Source: JBQTKD01 sp052389435
GTDB taxonomy: Bacteria > Actinomycetota > Actinomycetes > Sporichthyales > Sporichthyaceae
Length of the DNA: 59,435 bases
Assembly (NCBI GenBank): GCA_052389435.1
Contig: JBQTIB010000130.1
Coordinates: forward strand, 1 to 59,435
Direction of reading: 5' to 3'
Within the stretch, counting starts at the first letter, position 1, and each line of letters starts with the position of its first letter. This document shows, one piece after another, positions 23,647-32,495 of the stretch. The translations under genes were made by a program, and so were the position numbers. The notes under the pieces are model-generated. The model was not told where the DNA came from and did no database searches. It worked only from the letters and a program-made list of their open reading frames with translations.

Positions 23647-23674
23647 TCAAGTGGGCAACGACGGTTACCGAAGC
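23647..23674 (+). promoter_or_regulatory. Degenerate WhiG-type element, divergent side
   Basis: TCAA (23647-23650), 16 bp, ACCGAAGC (23667-23674), 35 bp before the GTG at 23709. Only 3 of 4 and 4 of 8 positions match the sigma-28 consensus; it is listed because spacing and position agree with the other sites. Together with 23511-23538 it would make the 23413-23708 gap a divergent control region. Nothing else is seen in that gap. Confidence 0.2.
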
Positions 23675-23708
23675 TCTTTGTGCATATCGTCGAGCTGAAG
23701 GAGTTGCC

Positions 23709-24662
23709 GTGCGTACGTCGCGTTTCGAGGGTGTAGCCACCGGTCGGCACCGCAAGAGCCGGGACTACGGGTTCTCGCGACTGGAGGTCGTCGCGGCGGC
23801 CGCGGTCGTTTCGGGCGTGGTCGTCGGCGGGGGAGTGTTCGTCGTCAACGCCGGCGACGGCGAGGAGCGGGTGCAGGTCGCAGACCTGTCCGCCGCCTCG
23901 ACCCCCTCCGGTCCCGCGGCTTCCACCCCTGCGGCGCAGAAGGCGGGCGGGCAGGTCGCCGAGCAGGTCGCCGGGCCCGTCCCGACGGTCGGGCGCTCCG
24001 CCGCCAAGCCGGTCGCGGCGGCGCCGAAGCTCGCGCCGGTCGTCAAGCCCGTCGAGCGCGCGGCGTGCAGCACGACCAAGGGCAACGTTTCGCTGGTGGT
24101 CGACGCCCTCGTGCACGCGATGGGCGCCGAGGGCGGCACGGTGCGCAGCGAAGCCGCCGAGTCCAAGGTCCTCGCGCGGCCGGGCAAGGGCAACGCGTGC
24201 ACGAAGAACGTGAAGCTGTTCATGGGCGAGAACTACGCCTTCGAGGGCGCTTTGCCCTACGGGAACTGGGTTCTGGACATCGCCACCTCGGGGGCGAAGA
24301 AGTCGGTGAAGGTGACGGTGGACCGCGCCGCGGTGACCGCGCCGACCCAGGTGCTGAACGGCGACTGCGGCGGCACGGCGTCGCTCGCGGTGAAGACCGT
24401 GACCGGCGAATCGCTGCTCGGGCTCACCGGCGCGCTGCCCGGCACCAAGGTCACCGCGACCCGCATCCCCGACGGCGAGTGCGCCATTCCCGCCGAGTCC
24501 TCCTTCGTCACCGGCGTCGGCGGCTCCTACGTCGGGACGATCGGCTACGGCGACTGGATGTTCACCGTCGAGGGCCCGGGCGCCGGCGTCAGCGAGTTCG
24601 TGACCGTCGGGAAGAACACCGACGACGTCGTGCTCGTCCAGGACGTCGACCTTCTCGGATAA
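23709..24662 (+). CDS. Pilin-like accessory protein with class III signal
   Basis: A 317-aa protein beginning at GTG after AAGGAG. The N terminus (RHRKSRDYG, then FSRLEVVAAAAVVSGVV) is a good prepilin-peptidase signal: cleavage after Gly21, Phe at +1, Glu26 at +5, then a hydrophobic stretch. The outside part has a Pro/Ala/Gln linker (55-110) and two or three beta repeats built around Cys and a YGxW motif (ALPYGNWVLDI, TIGYGDWMFTV). It is probably a pilus-associated subunit or tip protein. It begins the forward-strand minor-pilin operon, and the next gene has the same architecture. Confidence 0.7.
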   Translation: MRTSRFEGVATGRHRKSRDYGFSRLEVVAAAAVVSGVVVGGGVFVVNAGDGEERVQVADLSAASTPSGPAASTPAAQKAGGQVAEQVAGPVPTVGRSAAKPVAAAPKLAPVVKPVERAACSTTKGNVSLVVDALVHAMGAEGGTVRSEAAESKVLARPGKGNACTKNVKLFMGENYAFEGALPYGNWVLDIATSGAKKSVKVTVDRAAVTAPTQVLNGDCGGTASLAVKTVTGESLLGLTGALPGTKVTATRIPDGECAIPAESSFVTGVGGSYVGTIGYGDWMFTVEGPGAGVSEFVTVGKNTDDVVLVQDVDLLG

Positions 24663-24751
24663 CGACCTTTCAAGATCGGCGTGTCCCGCTCAACTGCGCA
24701 GCCGGGCGCACCGAAGCAGTGGGCACACCAGCGAAGCAGGGGGAGCTCACG

Positions 24752-25843
24752 GTGGCCGCGCCGAATCACGATGTCCGCAGTTCACGACGCAAGCCACGGG
24801 AGAGCAAGCCCGGCTTCGCGGCGGCCGTCGCGACCGGAGCCGTCCTCGCGGCCACCGTCGTCGGCGGCGGCTTCCTCGTCAAAGCCCTCGGCGGCGACGG
24901 CGACGGAGTCGTGCAGCTCGACACCTCCGGCGCCGGGGCCGGGGCCAAGGCCGGGCTGGTGGACCAGGTCCCCGTCGGCGCAGGGCAATCCGAGGTTCCC
25001 GGGGCGGAGGCGCCCGTCCTCTCCGACGGCGGCGCGGACCTGCCGACGATCGCGGACCTTCCGGACTTCCCGGACCTGACCATCCCCGGGCTCGAGGGCC
25101 CCGCGAGCGGCCCGGGGCCCGCGCCCGGCGCGACGACGCCGGGCGCCGGCGGTAGCCCGTCCACGCCGCAGAAACCGGCAACGCAAGCGCCCGGTTCCCC
25201 GGCGGGCGGCGGAACGAGCCCGTCGGCGCCGGCCTGCCCGACGCTCGAGGCTCCCGTCGCGGTCGCGGTCAACACCGTGTATCCCGGCGGCGGCGCCGCC
25301 AACACCGTTCCGGTTGCCGGCGGCACGCTGCGGGCGAGCCGCCCCGCGTTCGGGCCCTGCTCGGCCCAGGTGGTGGAGTTGCCGATCTCCAACGGCAGCG
25401 CCGCGGGCCGGCTCGGCTACGGCGCCTGGGCGATCGTCCTGGACGGGGCGACTCCGGCGACCGAATGGCCAGTCCTGGCCGTCACCTCCAGCGAGGCCCT
25501 GACTTCGACCGCGAACGTCGCCGGCACCTGCCCGTCGGGCGTCACCACTGTCGCGGTGACCGCGACGAACAAGGGCGTGCTCAACCTGTTGGGCATCGAG
25601 GTGCTCGGCACGCCGATCGCGTCCAAGGCCGTCACGGCGACCCCGGCGGCCGGCACCGGACCGTGCCGCGCCACCGCACCGGTCTCGGTCACGCTCGACG
25701 GATCGGGCAAGGGCACCGTCGCGCTTTCGCCGGGTACGTGGACCTTCTCCATCGCCGGTCGGGAGCTGCTGAGCAGCACGCCCGCCACGGTCGTCGCTGG
25801 CCCGGCCGACGCGACCAAGAGCGTGGCCCTCGTCGCGAAGTGA
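24752..25843 (+). CDS. Paralogous pilus-associated protein
   Basis: A 363-aa relative of the gene at 23709. Gly21-Phe22 and the following hydrophobic helix (ending TVVGGGFLV) sit at the same positions, but Glu at +5 is replaced by Val, so processing by PilD may differ or not occur. A long Pro/Gly/Ser/Thr linker (about 90-165) leads to repeats with Cys and (Y/P)GxW motifs (LGYGAWAIVLDG, LSPGTWTFSIAG). GTG 24752 follows GGGGGAG at 7 nt; in-frame codons upstream lie in intergenic sequence. Confidence 0.65.
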   Translation: MAAPNHDVRSSRRKPRESKPGFAAAVATGAVLAATVVGGGFLVKALGGDGDGVVQLDTSGAGAGAKAGLVDQVPVGAGQSEVPGAEAPVLSDGGADLPTIADLPDFPDLTIPGLEGPASGPGPAPGATTPGAGGSPSTPQKPATQAPGSPAGGGTSPSAPACPTLEAPVAVAVNTVYPGGGAANTVPVAGGTLRASRPAFGPCSAQVVELPISNGSAAGRLGYGAWAIVLDGATPATEWPVLAVTSSEALTSTANVAGTCPSGVTTVAVTATNKGVLNLLGIEVLGTPIASKAVTATPAAGTGPCRATAPVSVTLDGSGKGTVALSPGTWTFSIAGRELLSSTPATVVAGPADATKSVALVAK

Positions 25844-25959
25844 GACCTGGTTACGGCAAAGCGTCGGTCTCGATTCGTACACCCCACTTCGCGGCGCTCA
25901 AGCACGGTTTGGCGGAAGCCGACATTCCCTGCGAGATCCACTTCCGCCCGAGGAGTTCC

Positions 25960-26406
25960 GTGTCAGCCCCAGCCGATCCCCCGAGCCGTCGCGACCGCGA
26001 CGCCGGCTTCAGCCTGATGGAGGTCGTGGTCTCCCTGGGCGTGTTCGCCCTCATCGCCACGGCAGGTGCGGGTTCGCTCATCAAGACGATGAACACCTCG
26101 GCGGACAACCGCGAGCGCGTCCGGGCCGCCAACCTCGCCGACCAGGAAATCGAGAAGACCCGCGCCGCGTTCCGGACCGCGCCCGCCACCGTCGTCGACG
26201 ACCTCGACGCCGGCTACGACGTCTCGGTCGAGGGCGAGGCCTACTCGGTCGTGCGCGACGTCACCTGGTTGAACAAGAACGGCACCACGGTCGGCGGACC
26301 GTTCGACGCCACGACCGGCGAACTGCTGCGTGTCGAGGTGCGGGTGCGGTGGCAGAGCCTGGAAGCCGGTCGGCCGTCGGTCATCAACACCACGGTGCTC
26401 TCGTGA
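25960..26406 (+). CDS. PilV-like minor prepilin
   Basis: A 148-aa prepilin. The leader ends at Gly16, followed by FSLMEVVVSLGVFALIATAG, with Glu at +5. The remaining roughly 100 residues have the strand-rich texture of type IV pilus modification protein PilV (ADQEIEKTRAAFR and VRVRWQS). GTG 25960 follows AGGAG at 5 nt. Minor pilins of this kind prime pilus assembly and sit near the tip. The stop overlaps the next start (GTGA), so expression is coupled to the PilW-like gene. Confidence 0.8.
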   Translation: MSAPADPPSRRDRDAGFSLMEVVVSLGVFALIATAGAGSLIKTMNTSADNRERVRAANLADQEIEKTRAAFRTAPATVVDDLDAGYDVSVEGEAYSVVRDVTWLNKNGTTVGGPFDATTGELLRVEVRVRWQSLEAGRPSVINTTVLS

Positions 26407-27080
26407 AGCGCCGCGGTTCCGCCCGTGACGACACCGGCGCCGGCCTGATCGAGGTCTTGGTCGGCATCGTCATCTTCTCCGTCGTCATGGGCCTGCTGGC
26501 CACCTTCACGATCGACATGCTGCGCAAGGGATCGGCGACCTCCAACCGGGTGACCAACGTCGACCAGCTGCGCGTGGCGATGGACGAGATCAGCAAGGGC
26601 CTGCGCATTGCGGTGCGGCCCGAGCAGCTCAACGCCGCGTGCACCGGCACCTGCGACGTGACCCTCTACGCGCCCACCGCCACCTCCGTCGCCTTCTACG
26701 CCAACCACGGCGACGCAGCCGGCGCCCGGCTCACCAGCTACAGCGTCGAAGCCGATCCGGACCGGCCGGGCACGGGCCGGCTGGTGGCGACCCTGAAGCC
26801 CGCGGCGGCACCGGTCGCCCTGGCCCCGAGCACCTGCGTCACGAACTGCGTGTCCCGGACCCTGGTGCGCGGTCTGGTGTGGCCGGTCCCGACCGCACCG
26901 TTCACCTACGCCGGTCCCACCTGCTCCGGCTTCGCCGCCCCGCCCGCCCCGCAGCCCGCCGCCGTCTCCACCTCCGTGGCCTGCGTGGCCGTCGACCTGC
27001 GCGTGGCCGGGGCCCGGGACAACGCCGGCACCAGCGTCACCTCCACCGTCTTCCTGCCGAACTCCGTGATTGGGCGTTGA
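26403..27080 (+). CDS. PilW-like minor prepilin
   Basis: A 225-aa prepilin with cleavage after Gly12 (TG then AGLIEVLVGIVIFSVVMGLL); Glu is at +5. The outside domain has three cysteine pairs or more (NAACTGTCDV, PSTCVTNCVS, GPTCSG) and a VTNVDQLRVAMDEISKGLR helix typical of PilW/PilJ-type subunits. It starts inside the stop of the PilV-like gene and is followed 2 nt later by the PilX-like gene. Expected to form part of the tip complex that initiates pili. Confidence 0.8.
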   Translation: MKRRGSARDDTGAGLIEVLVGIVIFSVVMGLLATFTIDMLRKGSATSNRVTNVDQLRVAMDEISKGLRIAVRPEQLNAACTGTCDVTLYAPTATSVAFYANHGDAAGARLTSYSVEADPDRPGTGRLVATLKPAAAPVALAPSTCVTNCVSRTLVRGLVWPVPTAPFTYAGPTCSGFAAPPAPQPAAVSTSVACVAVDLRVAGARDNAGTSVTSTVFLPNSVIGR

Positions 27081-27082
27081 GC

Positions 27083-29173
27083 ATGACCTCCCTGTTTCGC
27101 GATCGCAGCGTCGGCGGCGACGACGGCTACGCGCTGATCTCCGTGATCGGGCTCGGCACCGCCATGCTGCTCTCGGTCGGCGCCGTCAGCGCCTACTCGC
27201 TCCAGGCGATGCGCAGCGCCGGGTCCACCCAGGGCTTCCACGCCTCGGTCCAGGCCGCGCAGGCCGGCGTCGACCAGTTCGCCTCGAAGCTCAACACCGC
27301 CGCCTCGCCCGCGGACATCACCGCCGCGATCGGCGCGGGCGCGACCTGGCAGCCCATCCCGGGATCGCAGGACGGCGCCGGCACCACGTGCACCACGGTC
27401 TCGGGCGGCAGCCTTCCGCCGAACTGCCCGAAGTTCCGGTACACGGTCACCCAGAACGGCAGCAGCTACGAGATCGTCTCCAGCGGCTACTCCCGCGGCG
27501 ACGTCCGCTCGGTCAAAGTGACGTTGCGTCAGCAGGCCTTGACCGACTACCTCTACTACTCCGCGGTGGAGGCGGCCGACCCCGCGGACCGGTTCTTCTA
27601 CCCGCTGGGCTCGCCCAACCCAGCCTGCGCCAACCCCTCCTGGGGACCGAGCACCCGCCCCGTGGGCGGCTGCGTGGAGCCCACGTGGCGCGGCGGCGAC
27701 ACCACCGACGGCAGCCGAGTGCACACTTCGGACGCCTTCAAGGCCGTCGGCAACCCGGACTTCGACAGCCGGATCACCGTCGCGTCCACCGCCTGCGCGG
27801 CCAACCCCGCGAGCTGCGTCGTCGGCGGAACCCCCACCTACCAGGCGGGCAACCCCTCCTACGCCGACGACCTGACCATGCCCGGACCGGAGGGCCTCGC
27901 CCTGGTCTCGGCCGCGGCCTCCGTCGTCGGCGGCTGCACCTACTACGGCCCCACCCGGATCAAGTTCGAGGGCAACAAGATGCGGGTCTGGAGCCCGCAG
28001 ACCCCGGCCGACCTCGCCGGGACCCCTGCGCAGCAGCGCTGCGGCGGCGGCGTCGACCCGACCCTGCTGAACCGGCCGGTGAACATCCTGGTCACCACCC
28101 TGAACCGGACCGGCGTGTGCAACCTGCTCAACGGCCTCGGCCTGCTCGACGCCGTACTCTCCCTCGCCTGCGCCCTCGGCGGAATCCTCGGCCAGACCGT
28201 GCAACTGCCGCTGTCCTCGGTCATCGGCAACGACCTGCTCACCGGGCTCGGGCTCAGCCAGGTCCTCGCCGGCGTCGCCGCCGAAGGCAACGTCGTCGAC
28301 CTTCGGCCGAACATGGCCATCTACGTGCGGGACAACCCCGTCGGCACCAGCGCCAGCCCGCTCAACCCGCCCGACCCGACCGGCATCGAGTGCTTGGTGT
28401 CCTCCGCGCTCGGCATGTACGGCTCGCTCGACACCAACCTCACCGCCGGACTCCTCGACGCCGCGAACACCCCCGCGACCGCCTGCCGGGCCGGGAAGCT
28501 GTTCGTCGACGCCGACCAGAGCAAGGACCTCGACGGTCAGGTGACCATCGGCGTCAACGGCGACATCCTGATCATGTCCAGCGTGGAGTACGCCGGATCC
28601 GACGACCGACTCGGCATGGTCGCCACCGGCCCGATCGAGGTCTACAACTCCCTCCAGTGCACGCTGGCGGCCAGCACCTGCCTGTCGCTGCAGCCGATCG
28701 GGACCACCGTGCTCAACGCCCTCACCGGCGTGCGCAGCGCCGTGTGGTCGGGAGACCTGACCACCCTGCTCCAGACGGTGCCGGGCTACGGGCAGCCGAT
28801 CAACGTGCACGCCTCGCTCATCTCCCTGCAGCACCGGGTGGGCGTGCAGCTGCCCCTGCTGTCCCCGAGCCTGTCGGCGTCGCTGATCAACCAGCTGGTC
28901 AACCTCAACATCACCCCGCCCGCGCTCACCATCAAGGGCTCGGTCGCGCAGTACTACCGCGGCGCCACCTCGGTCGACCTGCTGAACATCGTGGCGAGCG
29001 CGGGCGTCGGAGCGGCGACGATCAACCTGGCCAACGCCAACGCCGACATCGGCTACCGGCTCAAGCTCGAATACGACTCGCGGCTGACCAGCAACCCGCC
29101 GCTCTACCTGCCGCAGGCCGGCACCGCCCGGTGGATCCAGGCGAGCTTCGCCGAGGTCGCCGCCGTCAACTGA
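27083..29173 (+). CDS. Large PilX-like pilus tip protein
   Basis: A 696-aa protein. The N terminus GGDDGYALISVIGLGTAMLL has a PilX-type class III signal: cleavage after Gly15, no Glu at +5, as is normal for PilX. Most PilX proteins are under 250 aa; here about 600 residues of extracellular domain follow, with many cysteines (ACANPSW, GGCVEPTW, TACAANPASCVVGG, GVCNLL, LACALGG) and long beta-rich stretches. It is the last gene of the minor-pilin operon, before a strong terminator. By analogy with PilY1-like or fused tip adhesins it may carry a binding function; that is inference. Confidence 0.75.
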   Translation: MTSLFRDRSVGGDDGYALISVIGLGTAMLLSVGAVSAYSLQAMRSAGSTQGFHASVQAAQAGVDQFASKLNTAASPADITAAIGAGATWQPIPGSQDGAGTTCTTVSGGSLPPNCPKFRYTVTQNGSSYEIVSSGYSRGDVRSVKVTLRQQALTDYLYYSAVEAADPADRFFYPLGSPNPACANPSWGPSTRPVGGCVEPTWRGGDTTDGSRVHTSDAFKAVGNPDFDSRITVASTACAANPASCVVGGTPTYQAGNPSYADDLTMPGPEGLALVSAAASVVGGCTYYGPTRIKFEGNKMRVWSPQTPADLAGTPAQQRCGGGVDPTLLNRPVNILVTTLNRTGVCNLLNGLGLLDAVLSLACALGGILGQTVQLPLSSVIGNDLLTGLGLSQVLAGVAAEGNVVDLRPNMAIYVRDNPVGTSASPLNPPDPTGIECLVSSALGMYGSLDTNLTAGLLDAANTPATACRAGKLFVDADQSKDLDGQVTIGVNGDILIMSSVEYAGSDDRLGMVATGPIEVYNSLQCTLAASTCLSLQPIGTTVLNALTGVRSAVWSGDLTTLLQTVPGYGQPINVHASLISLQHRVGVQLPLLSPSLSASLINQLVNLNITPPALTIKGSVAQYYRGATSVDLLNIVASAGVGAATINLANANADIGYRLKLEYDSRLTSNPPLYLPQAGTARWIQASFAEVAAVN

Positions 29174-29183
29174 CGCCTCGCCG

Positions 29184-29215
29184 ACGGCGCGGAACCCACC
29201 GGGGTTCCGCGCCGT
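29184..29215 (+). terminator. Terminator after minor-pilin operon
   Basis: A perfect 14-bp stem ACGGCGCGGAACCC (29184-29197) / GGGTTCCGCGCCGT (29202-29215) with an ACCG loop, 10 nt after the stop. Confidence 0.88.
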
Positions 29216-29236
29216 TCGGCTGGGTAGCGCTCGGTC

Positions 29237-30187
29237 ATGAACGCCGAACCGTCCGTCTGCGTCGTCGCGCCGGACCCCCTGTTGACCGTCACCGTCGAGG
29301 CAGACCCAGACGGTCGCGACGAGATCCACCTCCACCCCGGCGGCCAGGGCTTCTGGGTCGCGCGGATGGTCGCCGCGCTCGGGGTGAAGACGACGATGGT
29401 CGGGCCCTTCGGCGGCGAGACGGGCGCGGTCGTGCGCCACCTCATGGGGGAGTCCGACGTCGAACTGGTCGTCGTGCACACCACCTCGAACAACGGCTGC
29501 TACGTCCACGATCGGCGCGGCGGCGAACGCGAGGCGATCGCCACCATGGCGCCCGGCGCGCTGTCGCGGCACGACCTCGACGACCTCTACGGCGCGGCCC
29601 TGACCGCCGCGCTGGCGTGCGAGGTGACCGTGCTCGCCGGGCCGGGGCCCTGGGACCCGCCGATCGTCGACTCCGACGTGTACCGCCGCCTCGCCGCCGA
29701 CCTGCGCGGGGCCGGGCGAACCGTGCTCGCCGACCTGAGCGGCGAGCCGCGCCGCTGCGCCGTGGCGGGCGGGCTGAGCCTGCTGAAGATCAGCCACGAA
29801 GAACTCGCGGCCGACGGTCTCGTCGCCGACTCGGGCGACGTACGCGAACTCGTCGAGGCGATGTACCGGCTGCGCAAGGACGGCGTCGACGACGTCGTGG
29901 TGTCCCGGGCCGAAGCCGGCCCGCTGGCCCTGCTCGGCGACGAGGTCTTCGAAGTCGCCGGCCCACGGCTCGAGGCCGTCGACCACCGCGGCGCGGGGGA
30001 CTCCATGACCGGCGCCCTGGCCGCCGGGCTGGCCCGCGGCCTGGACGCGCCCTCGGCCCTGCGGCTCGCGACGGCGGCCGGCGCGCTGAACGTCACCCGG
30101 CGCGGCCTGGCCAACGGCGACCGCGAACAGATCGCCGAACTGGCCCAACACTTCGAGCTGCGCCGCATCCCGGAGGAAGACAAGTGA
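29237..30187 (+). CDS. PfkB-family carbohydrate kinase
   Basis: A 316-aa sugar kinase of the ribokinase/PfkB superfamily, cytoplasmic. It shows the substrate-side glycine motif (HPGGQGFWVARMVAALG near 33-50) and the catalytic anion-hole motif HRGAGDSMTGALAAG near 250-264. The resemblance is closest to 1-phosphofructokinase-like enzymes, but the substrate cannot be named. It is not related to pili by function. Its stop overlaps the surE start (GTGA), so the two are co-translated. Confidence 0.85.
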   Translation: MNAEPSVCVVAPDPLLTVTVEADPDGRDEIHLHPGGQGFWVARMVAALGVKTTMVGPFGGETGAVVRHLMGESDVELVVVHTTSNNGCYVHDRRGGEREAIATMAPGALSRHDLDDLYGAALTAALACEVTVLAGPGPWDPPIVDSDVYRRLAADLRGAGRTVLADLSGEPRRCAVAGGLSLLKISHEELAADGLVADSGDVRELVEAMYRLRKDGVDDVVVSRAEAGPLALLGDEVFEVAGPRLEAVDHRGAGDSMTGALAAGLARGLDAPSALRLATAAGALNVTRRGLANGDREQIAELAQHFELRRIPEEDK

Positions 30188-31053
30188 CGCACGATCAGTC
30201 CGCACCGGAGATCTCGCTCGGAGAGCTGTCCGACCTCGGCGGCATCGACCCGATGGTCGACGGCGACGCCGGCAGCCGCCGCCTGCGATGCCTGGTGACC
30301 AACGACGACGGCATCGACAGCGAAGGCCTGCGCCGCCTCGCCCTCGTCGCCGCCGAGGCCGGTTTCGAGGTCGTCGTCGCCGCCCCCCGGACCGAGGCCA
30401 GCGGCGCGAGCGCGTCGATCTTCGCCACCGAGGAGGGCGGCAGGATCCTCGTCGAGCCGCGCGTCCTGGCCGGGCTCGAGGACCACGAGGCCTACGCGGT
30501 CTCCGCCCTGCCCGCGTTCATCGCGCTGACCGCCGTCAACGGCGCCTACGGCGACCCGCCGGACCTCGTGCTCTCCGGCATCAACAACGGCCCGAACACC
30601 GGCCACGCGATCCTGCACTCCGGCACCGTCGGCGCCGCCCTCACCGCCGCCGCCCACGAAACCCGTGCCATGGCCGTCTCGCTGGGGATCGGGGAGCACC
30701 GGAACTGGGACGCGGCCGTGCGCGCCGCCGCGACCGTGCTCCCGGCACTGCTGCGCTCCACCCCGGGCACGGTGCTGAACCTCAACGTCCCCGACGCGGC
30801 CCCCTCCGCCGTCCGGGGAATCCGGCAGGCGCCGCTCGCCAGCTTCGGCGCCGTCCAGACCAACGTCGAGACCGGCGAGGGCTTTCTGCAGGTCGCCGTC
30901 TCCGAGATCGACCCGTTCACCGAACCCGGCAGCGACGCGGCGCTGCTCGCCGACGGTTGGGCCACGATCACCGTCCTACGCCCGGTCTGCCAGGCCGACG
31001 GGATCGACCTGCCCACCCTCCTGTACGGCACGGTGGAGGCCGCCGTCCGCTGA
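30184..31053 (+). CDS. surE: SurE-type 5'-nucleotidase
   Basis: A 289-aa SurE-family phosphatase acting on nucleoside 5'-monophosphates in many bacteria. The metal site is visible: VTNDDGIDSEGL (residues 38-49, Asp41 and Asp42), an APRTEASGASAS loop, and the SGINNGPNTGHAILHSGTVGA motif region. A 30-residue N-terminal extension (EISLGELSDLGG) precedes the domain. It overlaps the PfkB gene, suggesting a joint role in nucleoside or sugar-phosphate turnover. Confidence 0.9.
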   Translation: MTHDQSAPEISLGELSDLGGIDPMVDGDAGSRRLRCLVTNDDGIDSEGLRRLALVAAEAGFEVVVAAPRTEASGASASIFATEEGGRILVEPRVLAGLEDHEAYAVSALPAFIALTAVNGAYGDPPDLVLSGINNGPNTGHAILHSGTVGAALTAAAHETRAMAVSLGIGEHRNWDAAVRAAATVLPALLRSTPGTVLNLNVPDAAPSAVRGIRQAPLASFGAVQTNVETGEGFLQVAVSEIDPFTEPGSDAALLADGWATITVLRPVCQADGIDLPTLLYGTVEAAVR

Positions 31054-31099
31054 CTCGGTTCCCGTCGAAATTGTCTGACCCTGCTCCTACAGTGGGCGC

Positions 31100-31486
31100 A
31101 TGCCCGACGCAGACAAGCCGCTCGAGGAGCGGGTGAGTTCATTGGAACGCGAGGTTGCGCGGCTCAGCGAGCGGGTCCTCGCAAGCGACGCCCGTCTGGC
31201 CGAGGCCGCTCAAGACGCCGAGGCGGCGCGCATCCTTGCCTCGGGCGCCGATCACGACGTGTCCGAGGTTCGGGCCGAACTGCGCGCTCACACGCTCGCA
31301 ATCAACGCGCTTCGGCAGGACCACGTAGAGCTGAGAGGAGAAGTCGTCTCCGGATTCGCCCAGGTCCACACACGGTTCGACGCAGTGGACGGCCAGCGCG
31401 CGGACCTGGCTGCCGGACAGGAGCAGATCGTCGGCCTACTCAACGTGCTGATTCGTCGCGAGCGAGGCGAGACCGAGGACGGCTGA
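31100..31486 (+). CDS. Coiled-coil protein, unknown
   Basis: A 128-aa protein, nearly all helical with clear heptads: RVSSLEREVARLSERVLASD, then EVRAELRAHTLAINALRQD and FAQVHTRFDAVDGQRADL. It has no membrane segment. Such small coiled coils are common in Actinobacteria and often annotated as hypothetical. It lies between surE and the ERCC4 gene, on the same strand but with a 46-bp gap that could hold a promoter. Confidence 0.65.
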   Translation: MPDADKPLEERVSSLEREVARLSERVLASDARLAEAAQDAEAARILASGADHDVSEVRAELRAHTLAINALRQDHVELRGEVVSGFAQVHTRFDAVDGQRADLAAGQEQIVGLLNVLIRRERGETEDG

Positions 31487-31507
31487 GCCCCGTGCCACGA
31501 TGAGGTC

Positions 31508-32494
31508 GTGGAGCTCGTGGTCGCACGCAATCCCGATCCGGACAGCTCGCTGCCCTACCTGCTGCGGCTGCCGATCGGCCTGGTGTTCCGCGTCAAGGAG
31601 ACCTGGCCGCGCACCGCGGCGGTGTTCTGCTACCCGGTGCCCACGAGCGAATGGCCCGCCGAGCCGGACGTCGTCGAGCGGGTGCCGTTGGTGTCCTGCG
31701 AACGGCGCGGAGCGGCCATCGACGTCGTCGCAGACCGGGCGCGGGAGCAGCGCTCGCAGATCGTGTTCACCAAGGCCCGCGGCCGGGACATGGTCTTCTG
31801 GCAGGGCCCGCGCACCCGCAGGCAGGCCCGCCCGCAGGTGAAGGTGCCGACCGCGCGGGCCGCCGGCGCCAAGACGGCCGCCGTCGACGGGCGGTTGGAC
31901 ATCGTCGTGGACACCCGCGAGCGGTACGCGTTCGCCTTCGCCGATCAACAGGTGAGCATCTCGCGTCGGGCGCTGCGCGTCGGGGACTACGCGGTGCTCG
32001 CCGCAGACCGCGTGGTGGCGGCCGTCGAACGCAAGTCCCTGCCCGACCTCGCGACCAGCCTGCTCGACGGAAAGCTGCGCTTCGCGATGACCGAACTCGC
32101 CGCGCTGCCCCGCGCGGCCGTCGTCGTCGAGGAGCGGTACTCGGCCGTCTTCGGCCTGACCCACCAGCGCCCGGCCGCCGTCGCGGACGCGCTCGCCGAA
32201 CTCCAGGTGCGCTGGCCCGCGATCCCGATCGCCTTCTGCGACAACCGGAAAATGGCGCAGGAGTGGACCTACCGCTTCCTGGCCGCCGCCGCGGGTTGGG
32301 CGCACGACGAGAGCGCGGCCGTCGCCCGGATGGGCCAGGACGCCGGACGCGCCGAAACGACCGACGCCCCGCTCGCGCCGGCGCCCGGCACCGCGGAACT
32401 GCGGGCCTGGGCCCGCTCGGCGGGACTCGACGTTCCCGACCGGGGCCGGCTTCGGCCCGAGATCCTGCAGGCCTGGCGGGCCGCGCAGACGTGA
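31508..32494 (+). CDS. ERCC4-domain nuclease fused to Lsr2-type DNA-binding tail
   Basis: A 328-aa protein. Residues 130-230 form an ERCC4 (XPF/MUS81-type) nuclease domain with VDTRER (134-139), VGDYAVLAADRVVAAVERKS (158-177) and the LRFAMTELAAL helix; the GDY and ERK active-site residues are intact. Residues about 297-325 (LRAWARSAGLDVPDRGRLRP) match the C-terminal DNA-binding domain of Lsr2, which grips the AT-rich minor groove. The first 125 residues are unassigned. This suggests a structure-specific nuclease targeted to AT-rich or xenogeneic DNA. It starts at GTG 31508. Confidence 0.8.
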   Translation: MELVVARNPDPDSSLPYLLRLPIGLVFRVKETWPRTAAVFCYPVPTSEWPAEPDVVERVPLVSCERRGAAIDVVADRAREQRSQIVFTKARGRDMVFWQGPRTRRQARPQVKVPTARAAGAKTAAVDGRLDIVVDTRERYAFAFADQQVSISRRALRVGDYAVLAADRVVAAVERKSLPDLATSLLDGKLRFAMTELAALPRAAVVVEERYSAVFGLTHQRPAAVADALAELQVRWPAIPIAFCDNRKMAQEWTYRFLAAAAGWAHDESAAVARMGQDAGRAETTDAPLAPAPGTAELRAWARSAGLDVPDRGRLRPEILQAWRAAQT

Positions 32495-32495
32495 A

